NCBI GenBank assembly: GCA_016716905.1 | Contig: JADJUS010000022.1 | Coordinates: 310,001-374,000, forward strand | Direction of reading: 5' to 3' | Length of the DNA stretch: 64,000 bases | Source of the DNA: Acidobacteriota bacterium | GTDB taxonomy: Bacteria; Acidobacteriota; Vicinamibacteria; Vicinamibacterales; SCN-69-37 | Program-made: the position numbers and the translations under genes | The notes under the pieces: model-generated | The model's database searches: none | What the model was told of the DNA's origin: nothing | Seen by the model: only the letters and a program-made list of their open reading frames with translations | Shown: positions 45,284 through 53,313 of the stretch, in pieces | Layout: every line of letters begins with the position of its first letter | Numbering within the stretch: position 1 is the first letter of the stretch

Positions 45284-45673
45284 GTGGGCGCCCCGCTGAC
45301 GCCTGTTTCGACCCCGGACGCGCCAGGGGCGATCGGGCCCTACAGTCAGGCCATCAAGGCGGGCGGGTTTCTGTTCGCCTCCGGCCAGATTCCGCTCGAT
45401 CCGACCACCGGCACCATTACGGAGGGCGGCATCACGGCCCAGGCCCACCAGGTACTCCAGAATCTTGGAGCGGTGCTGAGGGGTGCGGGGATTTCGTACG
45501 ACCGTGTGGTAAAAACCACGGTGTATCTGGCGGACATGGCCGATTTTCCAGCGGTCAACGAGGTTTACGCCACGTATTTTCCGGCCCCGTCGCCGGCCAG
45601 AGCCACCATTCAGGCCGCCGGCCTGCCCCGCAACGTCCTGGTGGAAATCGACCTCGTCGCCTACCTCGACTAG
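45284..45673 (+). CDS. ridA: RidA family reactive intermediate deaminase
   Basis: 129 residues from GTG. RidA trimers hydrolyse reactive enamine/imine intermediates such as 2-aminoacrylate. Family motifs are APGAIGPYSQAIKAGGFLF, ASGQIPLDP, and the C-terminal ARATIQAAGLPRNVLVEIDL with its key Arg. It directly follows rpmB and probably shares its transcript. It converges with rel. Confidence 0.93.
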   Translation: MGAPLTPVSTPDAPGAIGPYSQAIKAGGFLFASGQIPLDPTTGTITEGGITAQAHQVLQNLGAVLRGAGISYDRVVKTTVYLADMADFPAVNEVYATYFPAPSPARATIQAAGLPRNVLVEIDLVAYLD

Positions 45674-45679
45674 GACGTC

Positions 45680-47833
45680 CTAGCGGTTTCCGCGCTCGAC
45701 GGCCAGCACGCCATCAATCGACTTCAAGGCCTTGATCACCCGATCGAGGTGTTTCAGATCGACAATTTCCACCGTGATCCGGATGGACCCGCGGTGGTCT
45801 TCGTCGGTCGTGGCTTCCACATCTCGGATGTTCGTATTGATCCCGGCGATCCGTGTGCTGACGTCGGCGAGAATGCCTTTGCGATCCGCCACATGAATCT
45901 TCAGGCGGACGACGTACGGACTCGAATCCGCGCCTTTGTCCCACTCCACCTCCATCCGCCGTTCCGGATCGTAGAGCAGGTTCACGACATTCGGGCACGT
46001 CGCGGCGTGGACAGACACACCCTTGCCGCGGGTGATGTAGCCGACAATTTTTTCGCCGCGAATCGGATTGCAGCACCGCGCGCGGAAGACCATCAGGTCG
46101 TCCACGCCGCGCACTTTGATCTTCGCCTCGCCTGACCCGAGCACGCGCTTGACCACACTGGCGATTGCGCCATCGGGCGCACGTTCGCGCAGCGCATCCT
46201 GGCCCGCCAGGCGCGTCAACACCGCACGCGCGGTGGCCTTGCCGTAACCAATCGCGGCGTAGAGGTCATCGGTCTTCTGCGCGCCGTAGTCGGGCGCCAC
46301 CTTCGCCAGTGCCTCGGGTGTGACCAGCGCCTTGTCGATGTTGAAACGGCGCACGTCTTTGTCAAACAGGCGTTTGCCCAGTTCGATGCTGCGCAGCTTC
46401 TCTTCGCTCTGGATGAAGTGTTTGATCTTGTTGCGCGCCCGCGTGGTGGCCACAAACGTGAGCCAATCGCGGCTCGGCGTATGCCCCGGCTGCCTGAGGA
46501 TCTCGACGATATCGCCATTGGCCAAACGCGTCCGCAACGGCACCATGCGGCCGTTCACGCGCGCGCCCACGCACTGATGGCCCACATCGGTGTGCACGTC
46601 ATAGGCGAAGTCCACAGCGGTCGACCCCTGCGGCAGCGATTTCACTTCGCCCTTCGGCGTGAAGAGATACACCTCATCCGGGTAAAGTTCGATGCGCAGG
46701 TTCCGCAGGAACTCGGCCGGGTCGCGCACGTCCTGTTGTGTATCGAGCAACTGGCGCAGCCAGTGGAAATACTGCTCGTCGCGGGCAGCGCCGACGCGAC
46801 CTTCCTTGTACTTCCAGTGCGCGGCAATCCCCTCGTCCGCCACGCGGTGCATGTCTACGGTGCGAATCTGGATTTCGAAGGGGGTGCCGCGCTCGCTCAC
46901 GACCGACGTGTGCAGCGACTGGTAGCCGTTCGGTCTGGGCATGGCGATGAAGTCTTTGAACCGGCCCGGCACCGGCGACCACGTCTGGTGCAGAATTCCC
47001 AGCACGCTGTAGCAGTCCTTGACCGACTGGGTCACCACGCGCAGGGCGATGAAGTCATACACCTGGTCCAGGCTGACCTTGCGCCGTTCGAGTTTCTGGT
47101 GAATCGACCACAGGCGCTTGATGCGGCCATCGATGGCGACCACGGGAATCTGCCCTTCCGCGAGTTTCAGGGCCAGTTTCTGTCGCAGTTCCTCCATCAG
47201 CCCTTCGGTCGCCTTGCGTTTGGCCTCCACTTCGGTCCGTAGCGCCTGATAGGCCTGCGGGTCCAGGTGACGGAACGCCAGTTCCTCGAGCTCGTTCTTG
47301 ATCTTGCTCATGCCCAGCCGGTTCGCGATCGGGGCATAGATGTCGCGGGTTTCCTGGGCAATCCGCTGGCGCCGGTCCTCGGGCAGGTGCTGCAGGGTGC
47401 GCATGTTGTGGAGCCGGTCGGCCAGTTTCACCAGGATGACCCTGATGTCGTCCACCATCGCCAGCAGCATCTTCCGGAAGGTTTCAGCCTGCCGCTCCTC
47501 GCTGGACGCAAACTGGAGGGCAGACAGTTTGGTCACCCCCTCCACGACGTGGGCCACTTCCTCGCCAAAAAGCTCCCGAATCTTCTCAATCGTGTTCGGG
47601 GTGTCCTCCACGATGTCGTGGAGCAGGCCGGCGGCCACCGCCACCACGTCCAGGCGCATGTCGGCCAGCAGGTCGGCCACTTCCAGGGGGTGCACCAGAT
47701 AGGGCTCCCCGGACCGGCGCACCTGGCCCTTATGTTCGTAGGCCGAAAAGACATAGGCCCGCCGCAGCAGCTCGGTATCTGCGTCCGGGGTGGCGCTCCG
47801 GATCTTGTCGATGAGATCTTCGAACCGAATCAT
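45680..47833 (-). CDS. rel: Bifunctional (p)ppGpp synthetase/hydrolase Rel/SpoT
   Basis: 717 residues. The hydrolase HD motif is intact (GLLHDIVEDT), as are its partner residues (LVKLADRLHNMRTL). The synthetase domain contains RFKDFIAMPRPNGYQSLHTS; the RxKD form is typical of bifunctional enzymes. A TGS domain (VYLFTPKGEVKSLPQGSTAV), helical and zinc-finger-like region (RARCCNPIRGEKIVGYITRG) and C-terminal ACT domain (GILADVSTRIAGINTNIRDV) follow. The ATG at 47833 starts the conserved region. It is divergent from the TPR lipoprotein. Confidence 0.95.
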   Translation of the reverse strand: MIRFEDLIDKIRSATPDADTELLRRAYVFSAYEHKGQVRRSGEPYLVHPLEVADLLADMRLDVVAVAAGLLHDIVEDTPNTIEKIRELFGEEVAHVVEGVTKLSALQFASSEERQAETFRKMLLAMVDDIRVILVKLADRLHNMRTLQHLPEDRRQRIAQETRDIYAPIANRLGMSKIKNELEELAFRHLDPQAYQALRTEVEAKRKATEGLMEELRQKLALKLAEGQIPVVAIDGRIKRLWSIHQKLERRKVSLDQVYDFIALRVVTQSVKDCYSVLGILHQTWSPVPGRFKDFIAMPRPNGYQSLHTSVVSERGTPFEIQIRTVDMHRVADEGIAAHWKYKEGRVGAARDEQYFHWLRQLLDTQQDVRDPAEFLRNLRIELYPDEVYLFTPKGEVKSLPQGSTAVDFAYDVHTDVGHQCVGARVNGRMVPLRTRLANGDIVEILRQPGHTPSRDWLTFVATTRARNKIKHFIQSEEKLRSIELGKRLFDKDVRRFNIDKALVTPEALAKVAPDYGAQKTDDLYAAIGYGKATARAVLTRLAGQDALRERAPDGAIASVVKRVLGSGEAKIKVRGVDDLMVFRARCCNPIRGEKIVGYITRGKGVSVHAATCPNVVNLLYDPERRMEVEWDKGADSSPYVVRLKIHVADRKGILADVSTRIAGINTNIRDVEATTDEDHRGSIRITVEIVDLKHLDRVIKALKSIDGVLAVERGNR

Positions 47834-47886
47834 GGTGCCGGTGTCTAACCTGAGAGGAAGGATACCGGAAACGGCCCCGCGCCTCC

Positions 47887-47916
47887 TTGACGGGCCTTTT
47901 TTGGGTTCACTATACT
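47887..47916 (+). promoter_or_regulatory. Promoter of TPR lipoprotein gene
   Basis: TTGACG (47887-47892), 18 nt, TATACT (47911-47916), then 8 nt to the ATG at 47925. This is one of the clearest complete promoters with an essentially leaderless start. Confidence 0.7.
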
Positions 47917-47924
47917 GGCGCCAC

Positions 47925-48920
47925 ATGAGGATCTACATGCACGCTCCCTTTAAGCTGATTCGTGTCGCCGCCCTGGTGCTGGCGGTCGGGTTGTCCACCA
48001 CGGCCTGCGGTAAATACGAGATCGGCAATCTCCGATCCCTCATGGCGTTCAAGGAAGCCAACGAGGCGTACAAACGGCAGGAATTCCCCAAGGCGATCGA
48101 GGCCTACCAGCGGTCCATCGGCCACAACCCGGATTTCGGCATCTCCTATTTCTTCCTCGGCAATTCGTACGACAACATGTACAAGCCGTCGCGAAAGGGT
48201 GAGCCCGAGAACGACGGGTACCTGCTGAAGGCCGTCGAGAACTACACGAAGGCGACCGAGGTCATCAAGGACACCGACCCCCAGGGCGCCGAAATTCGCA
48301 AGCTGTCCTACGAATACCTGATTGCGGCGTATGGCGACGACAAGATCGGCGATTTCGCCAAGGCTGAACCCATCGCCCTCAAGCTGATTTCGCTCGAGCC
48401 CAACGAACCCGGCAACTACCACTCGCTCAGCAAGCTCTACGAGGACCAGGGGCGATACGAAGAGGCCGAGGCCATGGCCAACAAGGGAATCGAAGTTCGT
48501 CCGACCGAGCCCCTGGGCTACATGCTGCTCGCCGGTTTCCACAACCGCCAGGGCGACGCCGACAAGGCGTTGGAGGCCTGGGAAAAGCGGGCCAAGATCG
48601 AGCCGAACAACCCCGAGGCGCACCACACCATCGCGACTTATCTCTACGAGAGGGCGCTCAAGGACTTCCGCCTCTCGGCGGCCACCAAGCGCTCATTCGT
48701 CGAACGCGCCCTTGAAGCGGAGAACAGCGCCCTCGCGCTGCACGCCGACTACTTCGAGGCCCTGACCTACAAAAACATCATCCTGCGCCTGAAGGCCACC
48801 ATGGAGCCCGACCTCAAGAAGCGCAAGGCGCTGATTGACGAGGCCGACGTCATCTACAAGCGCGCGATGGAGGTCCAGAAGAACCAGGCCTCGGGCGACG
48901 CGAAGAAGCCGGCCAAGTAG
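47925..48920 (+). CDS. TPR-repeat lipoprotein
   Basis: 331 residues. The signal ends in a lipobox (LSTTAC, Cys28). At least four tetratricopeptide repeats follow (AYKRQEFPKAIEAYQRSIGH, YHSLSKLYEDQGRYEEAEAM, AGFHNRQGDADKALEAWEKR, HHTIATYLYERALKDFR). It is probably an envelope scaffold or assembly factor; partners are unknown. A strong hairpin terminator follows 42 nt after the stop. Confidence 0.85.
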   Translation: MRIYMHAPFKLIRVAALVLAVGLSTTACGKYEIGNLRSLMAFKEANEAYKRQEFPKAIEAYQRSIGHNPDFGISYFFLGNSYDNMYKPSRKGEPENDGYLLKAVENYTKATEVIKDTDPQGAEIRKLSYEYLIAAYGDDKIGDFAKAEPIALKLISLEPNEPGNYHSLSKLYEDQGRYEEAEAMANKGIEVRPTEPLGYMLLAGFHNRQGDADKALEAWEKRAKIEPNNPEAHHTIATYLYERALKDFRLSAATKRSFVERALEAENSALALHADYFEALTYKNIILRLKATMEPDLKKRKALIDEADVIYKRAMEVQKNQASGDAKKPAK

Positions 48921-48962
48921 TTCCGGTCAGCCCCAGCCGGGGCCAACCAATCGTTTTCCTTC

Positions 48963-48993
48963 GGGCGCGGCCAGCAACACACTGGCCGCGCCC
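48963..48993 (+). terminator. Terminator hairpin of the TPR gene
   Basis: A perfect 12-bp stem GGGCGCGGCCAG/CTGGCCGCGCCC with a 7-nt loop, followed by the T-containing stretch GTTGTCTTTG. Confidence 0.75.
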
Positions 48994-49133
48994 GTTGTCT
49001 TTGTACGGGTGCCCCTCAGGAGCGTCCTGAACCCGCCCACACGGGGTCGCCACTGAGCGCCAGGGGCGATGGTCTTCCTCCGCGACGTCGCCCGCTGACG
49101 GGCCGCCACGTGCGGCCTGCACCCCAAACCAAA

Positions 49134-49207
49134 ACGACCTCTGAGACCAAAACGACCTCTGAGGTAATTGCCGGCAATTGCCGAACGGTAATGACCTCAG
49201 AGGTCGT
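49134..49207. repeat. Cluster of ACCTCnGAGGT palindromes
   Basis: ACGACCTCTGAG occurs twice with an 18-nt period (49134-49145, 49152-49163). The second copy extends to a 14-mer, ACGACCTCTGAGGT (49152-49165), that is perfectly inverted at 49194-49207. Between the arms lies a separate perfect 14-bp palindrome, AATTGCCGGCAATT (49166-49179). This could be an operator array or a dispersed repeat. Confidence 0.8.
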
Positions 49208-49231
49208 TCTGCCCTACCCTGCGTACAAAGA

Positions 49232-49263
49232 AAAACGCGACCGGGTGACCCCGGTCGCGTTTT
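49232..49263. terminator. Bidirectional terminator of the ton operon
   Basis: A 14-bp perfect stem (AAAACGCGACCGGG with its reverse complement) and a 4-nt loop. The A-run on one side and T-run on the other make it functional in both directions. It lies 32 nt beyond the last exbD stop. Confidence 0.88.
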
Positions 49264-49294
49264 CCGTAGAACCTGTCGTGTCGACGGGCGGGTG

Positions 49295-49759
49295 TTACAT
49301 GCCGCCGAGTGCGGCCTTGCGCATGCCGTCGGTGACAATCCCGACCTTGGTCACCCCGGCGCCCTGAGCGGCGTCAATGATTTCCACGATCTCGCCGTAC
49401 CGGACCGACCCGTCGCCGATGACGAAGATCGTCTTGTCCTTGCGGGTCTCGTAGATGCCGCGCAGGTGCTCGAGCAGCCCCTGAATCGACACTTCCTGCT
49501 TGTTAACGGTCAACCGGCGGTCAGCTGAGTAGTCCACCACAATCTGGCTCAGGTCAATGGCAGCCGACGCGGCCTTGTTGACCTCCAGCGGCAGGTTGAT
49601 ATCCACACCCTTCTGCGTCAACGGCAGCGCAGCGATGAAGATGACCAGGAGCACGAGCAGGACGTCGATGAGCGGCGTCACGTTCATGTCCGACGACGCT
49701 TCAGCCTTGGAGACCTTGACGATCTTGTCTGCACCGTGGTGCATGTGTGCGTGAGACAT
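49295..49759 (-). CDS. exbD: ExbD/TolR-family biopolymer transport protein (second copy)
   Basis: 154 residues. A His-rich N-terminus (MSHAHMHHGADK) precedes one membrane helix (MNVTPLIDVLLVLLVIFIAA) with the essential Asp of the proton path. A periplasmic domain follows. It uses the proton-motive force with ExbB to energise TonB. Its ATG overlaps the stop of the other exbD by 1 nt (TAATG). Two distinct ExbD proteins suggest a hetero-assembly like those in some gliding or TonB-rich bacteria. Confidence 0.92.
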   Translation of the reverse strand: MSHAHMHHGADKIVKVSKAEASSDMNVTPLIDVLLVLLVIFIAALPLTQKGVDINLPLEVNKAASAAIDLSQIVVDYSADRRLTVNKQEVSIQGLLEHLRGIYETRKDKTIFVIGDGSVRYGEIVEIIDAAQGAGVTKVGIVTDGMRKAALGGM

Positions 49760-50193
49760 TATTGATTCCCTCCCACGTTACCGCCCTTTTTCTCCGTAAT
49801 GAGACCCACGGTCTCAATGCCGGCGCCGCGGAGCGCGTCCATCATCTGCATGATGGCGCGGTAGGGTGCGTCCTTGTCGCCCTTCAGGTAGACCGTCTTG
49901 TCCGCCGAGTTCTCCAGGATCCCCTGGAGCTTGGTGATGACATCGGCTTCGGTCACCGGCAGCGAGTTGACGTACAACCGGCTGTCGGGGCCGATATGCA
50001 CCACCGTCTGGTCGGCGGTGTCGGGCTTGTCACCCGTGAACTCCGCCTCAGGCAGGGCAATGTCGACGCCCTTCTGCAGCATCGGCGCAATCAGCATGAC
50101 GATGATCAGCAGCACGAGCATGACGTCGACGAGCGGCGTCACGTTGATGTCTGCTTTGAGGCCGCCTTTGGCGCCCCCGACGTCCATTGACAT
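49759..50193 (-). CDS. exbD: ExbD/TolR-family biopolymer transport protein (first copy)
   Basis: 144 residues, with one helix (INVTPLVDVMLVLLIIVMLI) carrying the conserved Asp and a periplasmic domain (QTVVHIGPDSRLYVNSLPVT). It differs clearly from its neighbour in sequence (QKGVDIALPEAEF against QKGVDINLPLEVN). It lies 38 nt after exbB in the ton operon. Confidence 0.92.
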   Translation of the reverse strand: MSMDVGGAKGGLKADINVTPLVDVMLVLLIIVMLIAPMLQKGVDIALPEAEFTGDKPDTADQTVVHIGPDSRLYVNSLPVTEADVITKLQGILENSADKTVYLKGDKDAPYRAIMQMMDALRGAGIETVGLITEKKGGNVGGNQ

Positions 50194-50231
50194 AGGACTA
50201 GTCCTTTTTGGTTACAACCGGCGTGGCCGTG

Positions 50232-50912
50232 TTACGCGGTCTTCTTGATGAAGAAGTCCACGAGTTCCGACGACGAGTTATCCATCTCGACGTTGAAGTA
50301 CTCGAGGCTTCCCGAGAAGTAGTTGTAGAGCCAGACGGCGGGAATGGCCACGACCAGCCCGAGAGCCGTTTCGATGAGCGCTTCCGAAATACCGGCCGAG
50401 ACGGCGCCGAGGCCGGCTGAACCGGTGCTGCCGATGCCGGCGAACGCGTTGATGACGCCGACGACCGTGCCAAGTAGACCCACGAACGGTGCCGTGGCGC
50501 CGATGGTGGCCAGGGCCGGGATGCCCTTCTTGAGGTCGTTGGCGGTCAGCGCGGTGGCGCGCTGAATGGCGCGGCGCACGGTGTCGACCATGTCATCGCG
50601 GGTCAGGTTGGCGCCCGAGTCCAGCTGGAACTGGTATTCCTGCAGGCCGGCGAGCACCACCTTCGCCAGATGGCTGTACTGATACGGCTTCGACTGCGAG
50701 ACGGCCAGTGCGTCCTTCAGCCGATTGTCCTTGAGGTGCTTGGCCACCTGCGGCGCGTAGAGCTTGGACTGCTTTTTCGCCTGCGAGAAGGTGTAGTACC
50801 GCTCGATGGCCACACCAAACGACCACATCGACATAAAGACCAGAATGAACGCGACGGCCTTCGCAACGAAGCCCATCTGTTCCCACATGCGCACCAGATC
50901 CATCTCACCCAT
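50232..50912 (-). CDS. exbB: ExbB/TolQ-family proton channel protein
   Basis: 226 residues. Three membrane helices are visible: an N-terminal one (FVAKAVAFILVFMSMWSFGV) and two in the MotA/TolQ/ExbB domain (PALATIGATAPFVGLLGTVV; ISEALIETALGLVVAIPAVW). The Thr/Ala-rich helices form the proton path with ExbD. It is the second gene of the ton operon, 75 nt after tonB. Confidence 0.93.
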   Translation of the reverse strand: MGEMDLVRMWEQMGFVAKAVAFILVFMSMWSFGVAIERYYTFSQAKKQSKLYAPQVAKHLKDNRLKDALAVSQSKPYQYSHLAKVVLAGLQEYQFQLDSGANLTRDDMVDTVRRAIQRATALTANDLKKGIPALATIGATAPFVGLLGTVVGVINAFAGIGSTGSAGLGAVSAGISEALIETALGLVVAIPAVWLYNYFSGSLEYFNVEMDNSSSELVDFFIKKTA

Positions 50913-50987
50913 TACAGCCTCCGAAACACTTGACCAGCGAAAAAGTGACCACTACGTTTTAGGAAAACCAGCCGACCTTACCAGGGA

Positions 50988-51704
50988 CTACCGCAGAGTG
51001 AAGTTCACCGTGACCGTCATGATGACCGGCACCGCCACGCCATTGAGCGTGGTCGGCGAGAACTTCCACTGCCTCACGGCATCAAGCGCCGCCTGATCGA
51101 GCAGCGCCACCGGACGAATGACGCGCGCATCCGTCACGCTGCCGTCAACACCAATCGTGGCTTCGATGATGACCACACCCGACACTCGCGCGGACTGCGC
51201 AATTGGCGGATAAATCGGCAGCACGTCCTTGATCTTGGTCGGCGGCTTGATGTTGCCGCCCACGCGTACGGGCGCCTGAGGCGGAGGAGGGGGGGCGGGA
51301 ATGCCGCCCACGACGCCGCCCATGGTGCCGCCGGGAATACCGCCCGCCACACCACCCACGACACCGAACGAGCCCGTAGACGGGCGAGGTGGCGGCTCGG
51401 GCTTCACTTCAGGCGGGGCTTCCAGGGGCGCAGCCGCGGGATTCACATCAACCTGTGGGGTCGGTGGCGCCGGGGCAGAAGGTGGCGGGGGCGGCGGAGG
51501 CGGCGGGGGCGGCGGCGGGGGCACCGCCACAAACGCCATCACCGACTGCGGCGTGGGCAAAAGGTCAGACGCCAGCAGCGGCACAATCACCATGGCGCCG
51601 AGCAGGATCGTGTGAACCAGGATCGAGAGCGGCACGGTGTACCACTGCTTCGTTCCTAATTTCACTGACGGGTCGGTCACGTCGCTGAACATTTCACGCG
51701 GCAC
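50988..51704 (-). CDS. tonB: TonB-family energy transducer
   Basis: 238 residues. A cytoplasmic start and one membrane helix (VPLSILVHTILLGAMVIVPL) are followed by a periplasmic proline-rich linker that begins with a run of 14 prolines. A Gly-rich segment and the TonB C-terminal domain follow (IAQSARVSGVVIIEATIGVD, then ALDAVRQWKFSPTTLNG). It transfers energy to outer-membrane receptors. The GTG start has a GGAGG site and the gene is driven by a consensus promoter. The C-terminal domain ends exactly at the C-terminus, as usual. Confidence 0.93.
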   Translation of the reverse strand: MPREMFSDVTDPSVKLGTKQWYTVPLSILVHTILLGAMVIVPLLASDLLPTPQSVMAFVAVPPPPPPPPPPPPPPSAPAPPTPQVDVNPAAAPLEAPPEVKPEPPPRPSTGSFGVVGGVAGGIPGGTMGGVVGGIPAPPPPPQAPVRVGGNIKPPTKIKDVLPIYPPIAQSARVSGVVIIEATIGVDGSVTDARVIRPVALLDQAALDAVRQWKFSPTTLNGVAVPVIMTVTVNFTLR

Positions 51705-51742
51705 GTTTTGATCCTCCTGCCCTGAGCATCCTCGGGACCGAG

Positions 51743-51772
51743 ATTATAGTCAGGGCCAAAAAATAGTGTCAA
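51743..51772 (-). promoter_or_regulatory. Consensus promoter of the ton operon
   Basis: Minus strand: TTGACA (51772-51767), 18 nt, TATAAT (51748-51743), perfect in both hexamers. The leader is about 32 nt with GGAGG before tonB. GTGTCAA (51766-51772), which contains the -35, is inverted as TTGACAC at 51794-51800 and may form an operator. Confidence 0.85.
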
Positions 51773-51841
51773 CAAAACGGACACCTGCAGTGTTTGACAC
51801 CGTTTCCGGGAAAACGGCCCCGCCTCGCCCCCGAGGCGCCA

Positions 51842-52474
51842 TCATCTCCCGGACTCGCCCCCGGTGTCGAGTACCGAATGCGCATGGGCCCTGATCTTTG
51901 CGGGTAACCCCATCCCTCCGGTCAGAAAAACCCGCACACCCTGCTCCACGGTCATATCGGGGAACAACACCTGGGCCGGTCGGCAGACAATGACGTCGCC
52001 CAGATACAAATGGTTGGTGGGCACATACACCGCATACACGGGCTCGGGCCCTTTGCCGCGGTCCAGGGTGAACTCTTTCGTCAGAAATCCCAGCGCAAAG
52101 CCGCGCGCCTCCTGCTCCACCAGCACCACGCGTTTGAAGCCCGACTCGTTGTCGGGCGAAAACGCCACAATCAATTGCTTCACCGGCGCGTACACGGTGC
52201 GAAACACCGGCACCTGCATCAGAAACGCCTCGCCCCGGCCCAGCACGCGCCGCCCGATCACGTTTGTGGCCAACGCGCCAATCCCCAACACCACAATCGC
52301 CGTCGTCACCAACCCCAGACCGGGGGGATGCGCCTGGGTCCCGAGCCACCGCGCGTACATGCCATGGGTCAGGCCATCCACCACACGGAACATCCAGACG
52401 ATGGCGGCCACCGACACCACGAGCGGGACCGTCACAAAAAAACCGGTGATGAACGACCGTCGCAGCCACTGCAT
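51842..52474 (-). CDS. DUF502 family membrane protein
   Basis: 210 residues from an ATG at 52474. GTG at 52483 and TTG at 52480 are alternatives; a GGAAGG lies 9 nt before the ATG. Two N-terminal membrane helices (SFITGFFVTVPLVVSVAAIV; LVTTAIVVLGIGALATNVIG) are followed by a soluble domain with VFRTVYAPVKQLIVAFSPDN and PVYAVYVPTNHLYLGD, the conserved DUF502 segments. The function is unknown. It is the last gene of the tgt-sec-uppP run. Confidence 0.87.
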   Translation of the reverse strand: MQWLRRSFITGFFVTVPLVVSVAAIVWMFRVVDGLTHGMYARWLGTQAHPPGLGLVTTAIVVLGIGALATNVIGRRVLGRGEAFLMQVPVFRTVYAPVKQLIVAFSPDNESGFKRVVLVEQEARGFALGFLTKEFTLDRGKGPEPVYAVYVPTNHLYLGDVIVCRPAQVLFPDMTVEQGVRVFLTGGMGLPAKIRAHAHSVLDTGGESGR

Positions 52475-52491
52475 CGGCAACACCCTTCCGC

Positions 52492-53292
52492 TCAGAGCCA
52501 GATGAGAATGGCCACGGCCACCGCAATGCGGTACCAGGCGAAGACATCAAGCCGGTGACTGACCAGGAACTTCAGCAGGTAGCTCACCGCCAGATAGCCC
52601 ACCACGCCGGACGCGACGAACCCGACGCCGAACAGCGCCCAATCGTGCCCGGTCAACACCACATCCCGCAATTTGAGCCCCTCATGGGCCGCGGCCGCAC
52701 CAATCGCGGGCACGCTCAGCAGGAACGTGAATCGCGCCGAGGCCAGCCGGCTGAGGCCCAGCAACATGCCGGCCGTGATCGTGGCCCCGGACCGTGACAC
52801 CCCGGGCACCAGAGCCATCACCTGCGCCACACCGATGAGCACAGCGCCAACAAGGGTCAGGTTGGCTTCTGTCCCCGTGCGCGCTGAGAGCCGCTCCACC
52901 AGAAAGAGCAGGCCAGCCCCAGCCATCAGGGCGATGGCCGTCAACCGCGGCTGGTCGCGCGCCATCTCTACATAGTCACTCATCGTCAATCCCACGATGA
53001 TGATGGGGAGCATCGCGGCCGCCAGCAGCCAGATGCGGCGTGCGGCGGCGTCAGGGTGCCGGGTGAAAGCCCTGGGGATGGACGCGAACATGGCGGAAAT
53101 ATCACGGGTGAAAAACGCGATGACCGCCACCAGAGTGCCCAGATGGCACGCCACGTCGAATGCGAGATTGAGTTCGCCGGCGTCCCATCCAAAGACGGCG
53201 CGCGCGAGGATGAGGTGGGCGGAACTCGAGATGGGCAGGAACTCGGTCAGTCCCTGCACCACGCCGAGCACCGCCCCCTCGAAGAGCGTCAT
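52492..53292 (-). CDS. uppP: Undecaprenyl-diphosphatase UppP (BacA)
   Basis: 266 residues, integral membrane enzyme that recycles undecaprenyl pyrophosphate for peptidoglycan synthesis. Signature segments are VVQGLTEFLPISSSAHLIL with its catalytic Glu and Ser, and ALVPGVSRSGATITAGMLLG with the key Arg. About eight helices are visible. It follows secF by 21 nt. Confidence 0.95.
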   Translation of the reverse strand: MTLFEGAVLGVVQGLTEFLPISSSAHLILARAVFGWDAGELNLAFDVACHLGTLVAVIAFFTRDISAMFASIPRAFTRHPDAAARRIWLLAAAMLPIIIVGLTMSDYVEMARDQPRLTAIALMAGAGLLFLVERLSARTGTEANLTLVGAVLIGVAQVMALVPGVSRSGATITAGMLLGLSRLASARFTFLLSVPAIGAAAAHEGLKLRDVVLTGHDWALFGVGFVASGVVGYLAVSYLLKFLVSHRLDVFAWYRIAVAVAILIWL

Positions 53293-53313
53293 TGTCTCCG
53301 GGGTCGCCAGGGC

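Larger units (their letters stand above)
48921..49294. other. Intergenic region with two terminators and ACCTC-type palindromes
   Basis: 374 nt between convergent genes. It holds a 12-bp hairpin for the TPR gene, a bidirectional terminator for the ton operon, and a cluster of palindromes in between. No ORF in it looks protein-coding. Confidence 0.7.
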
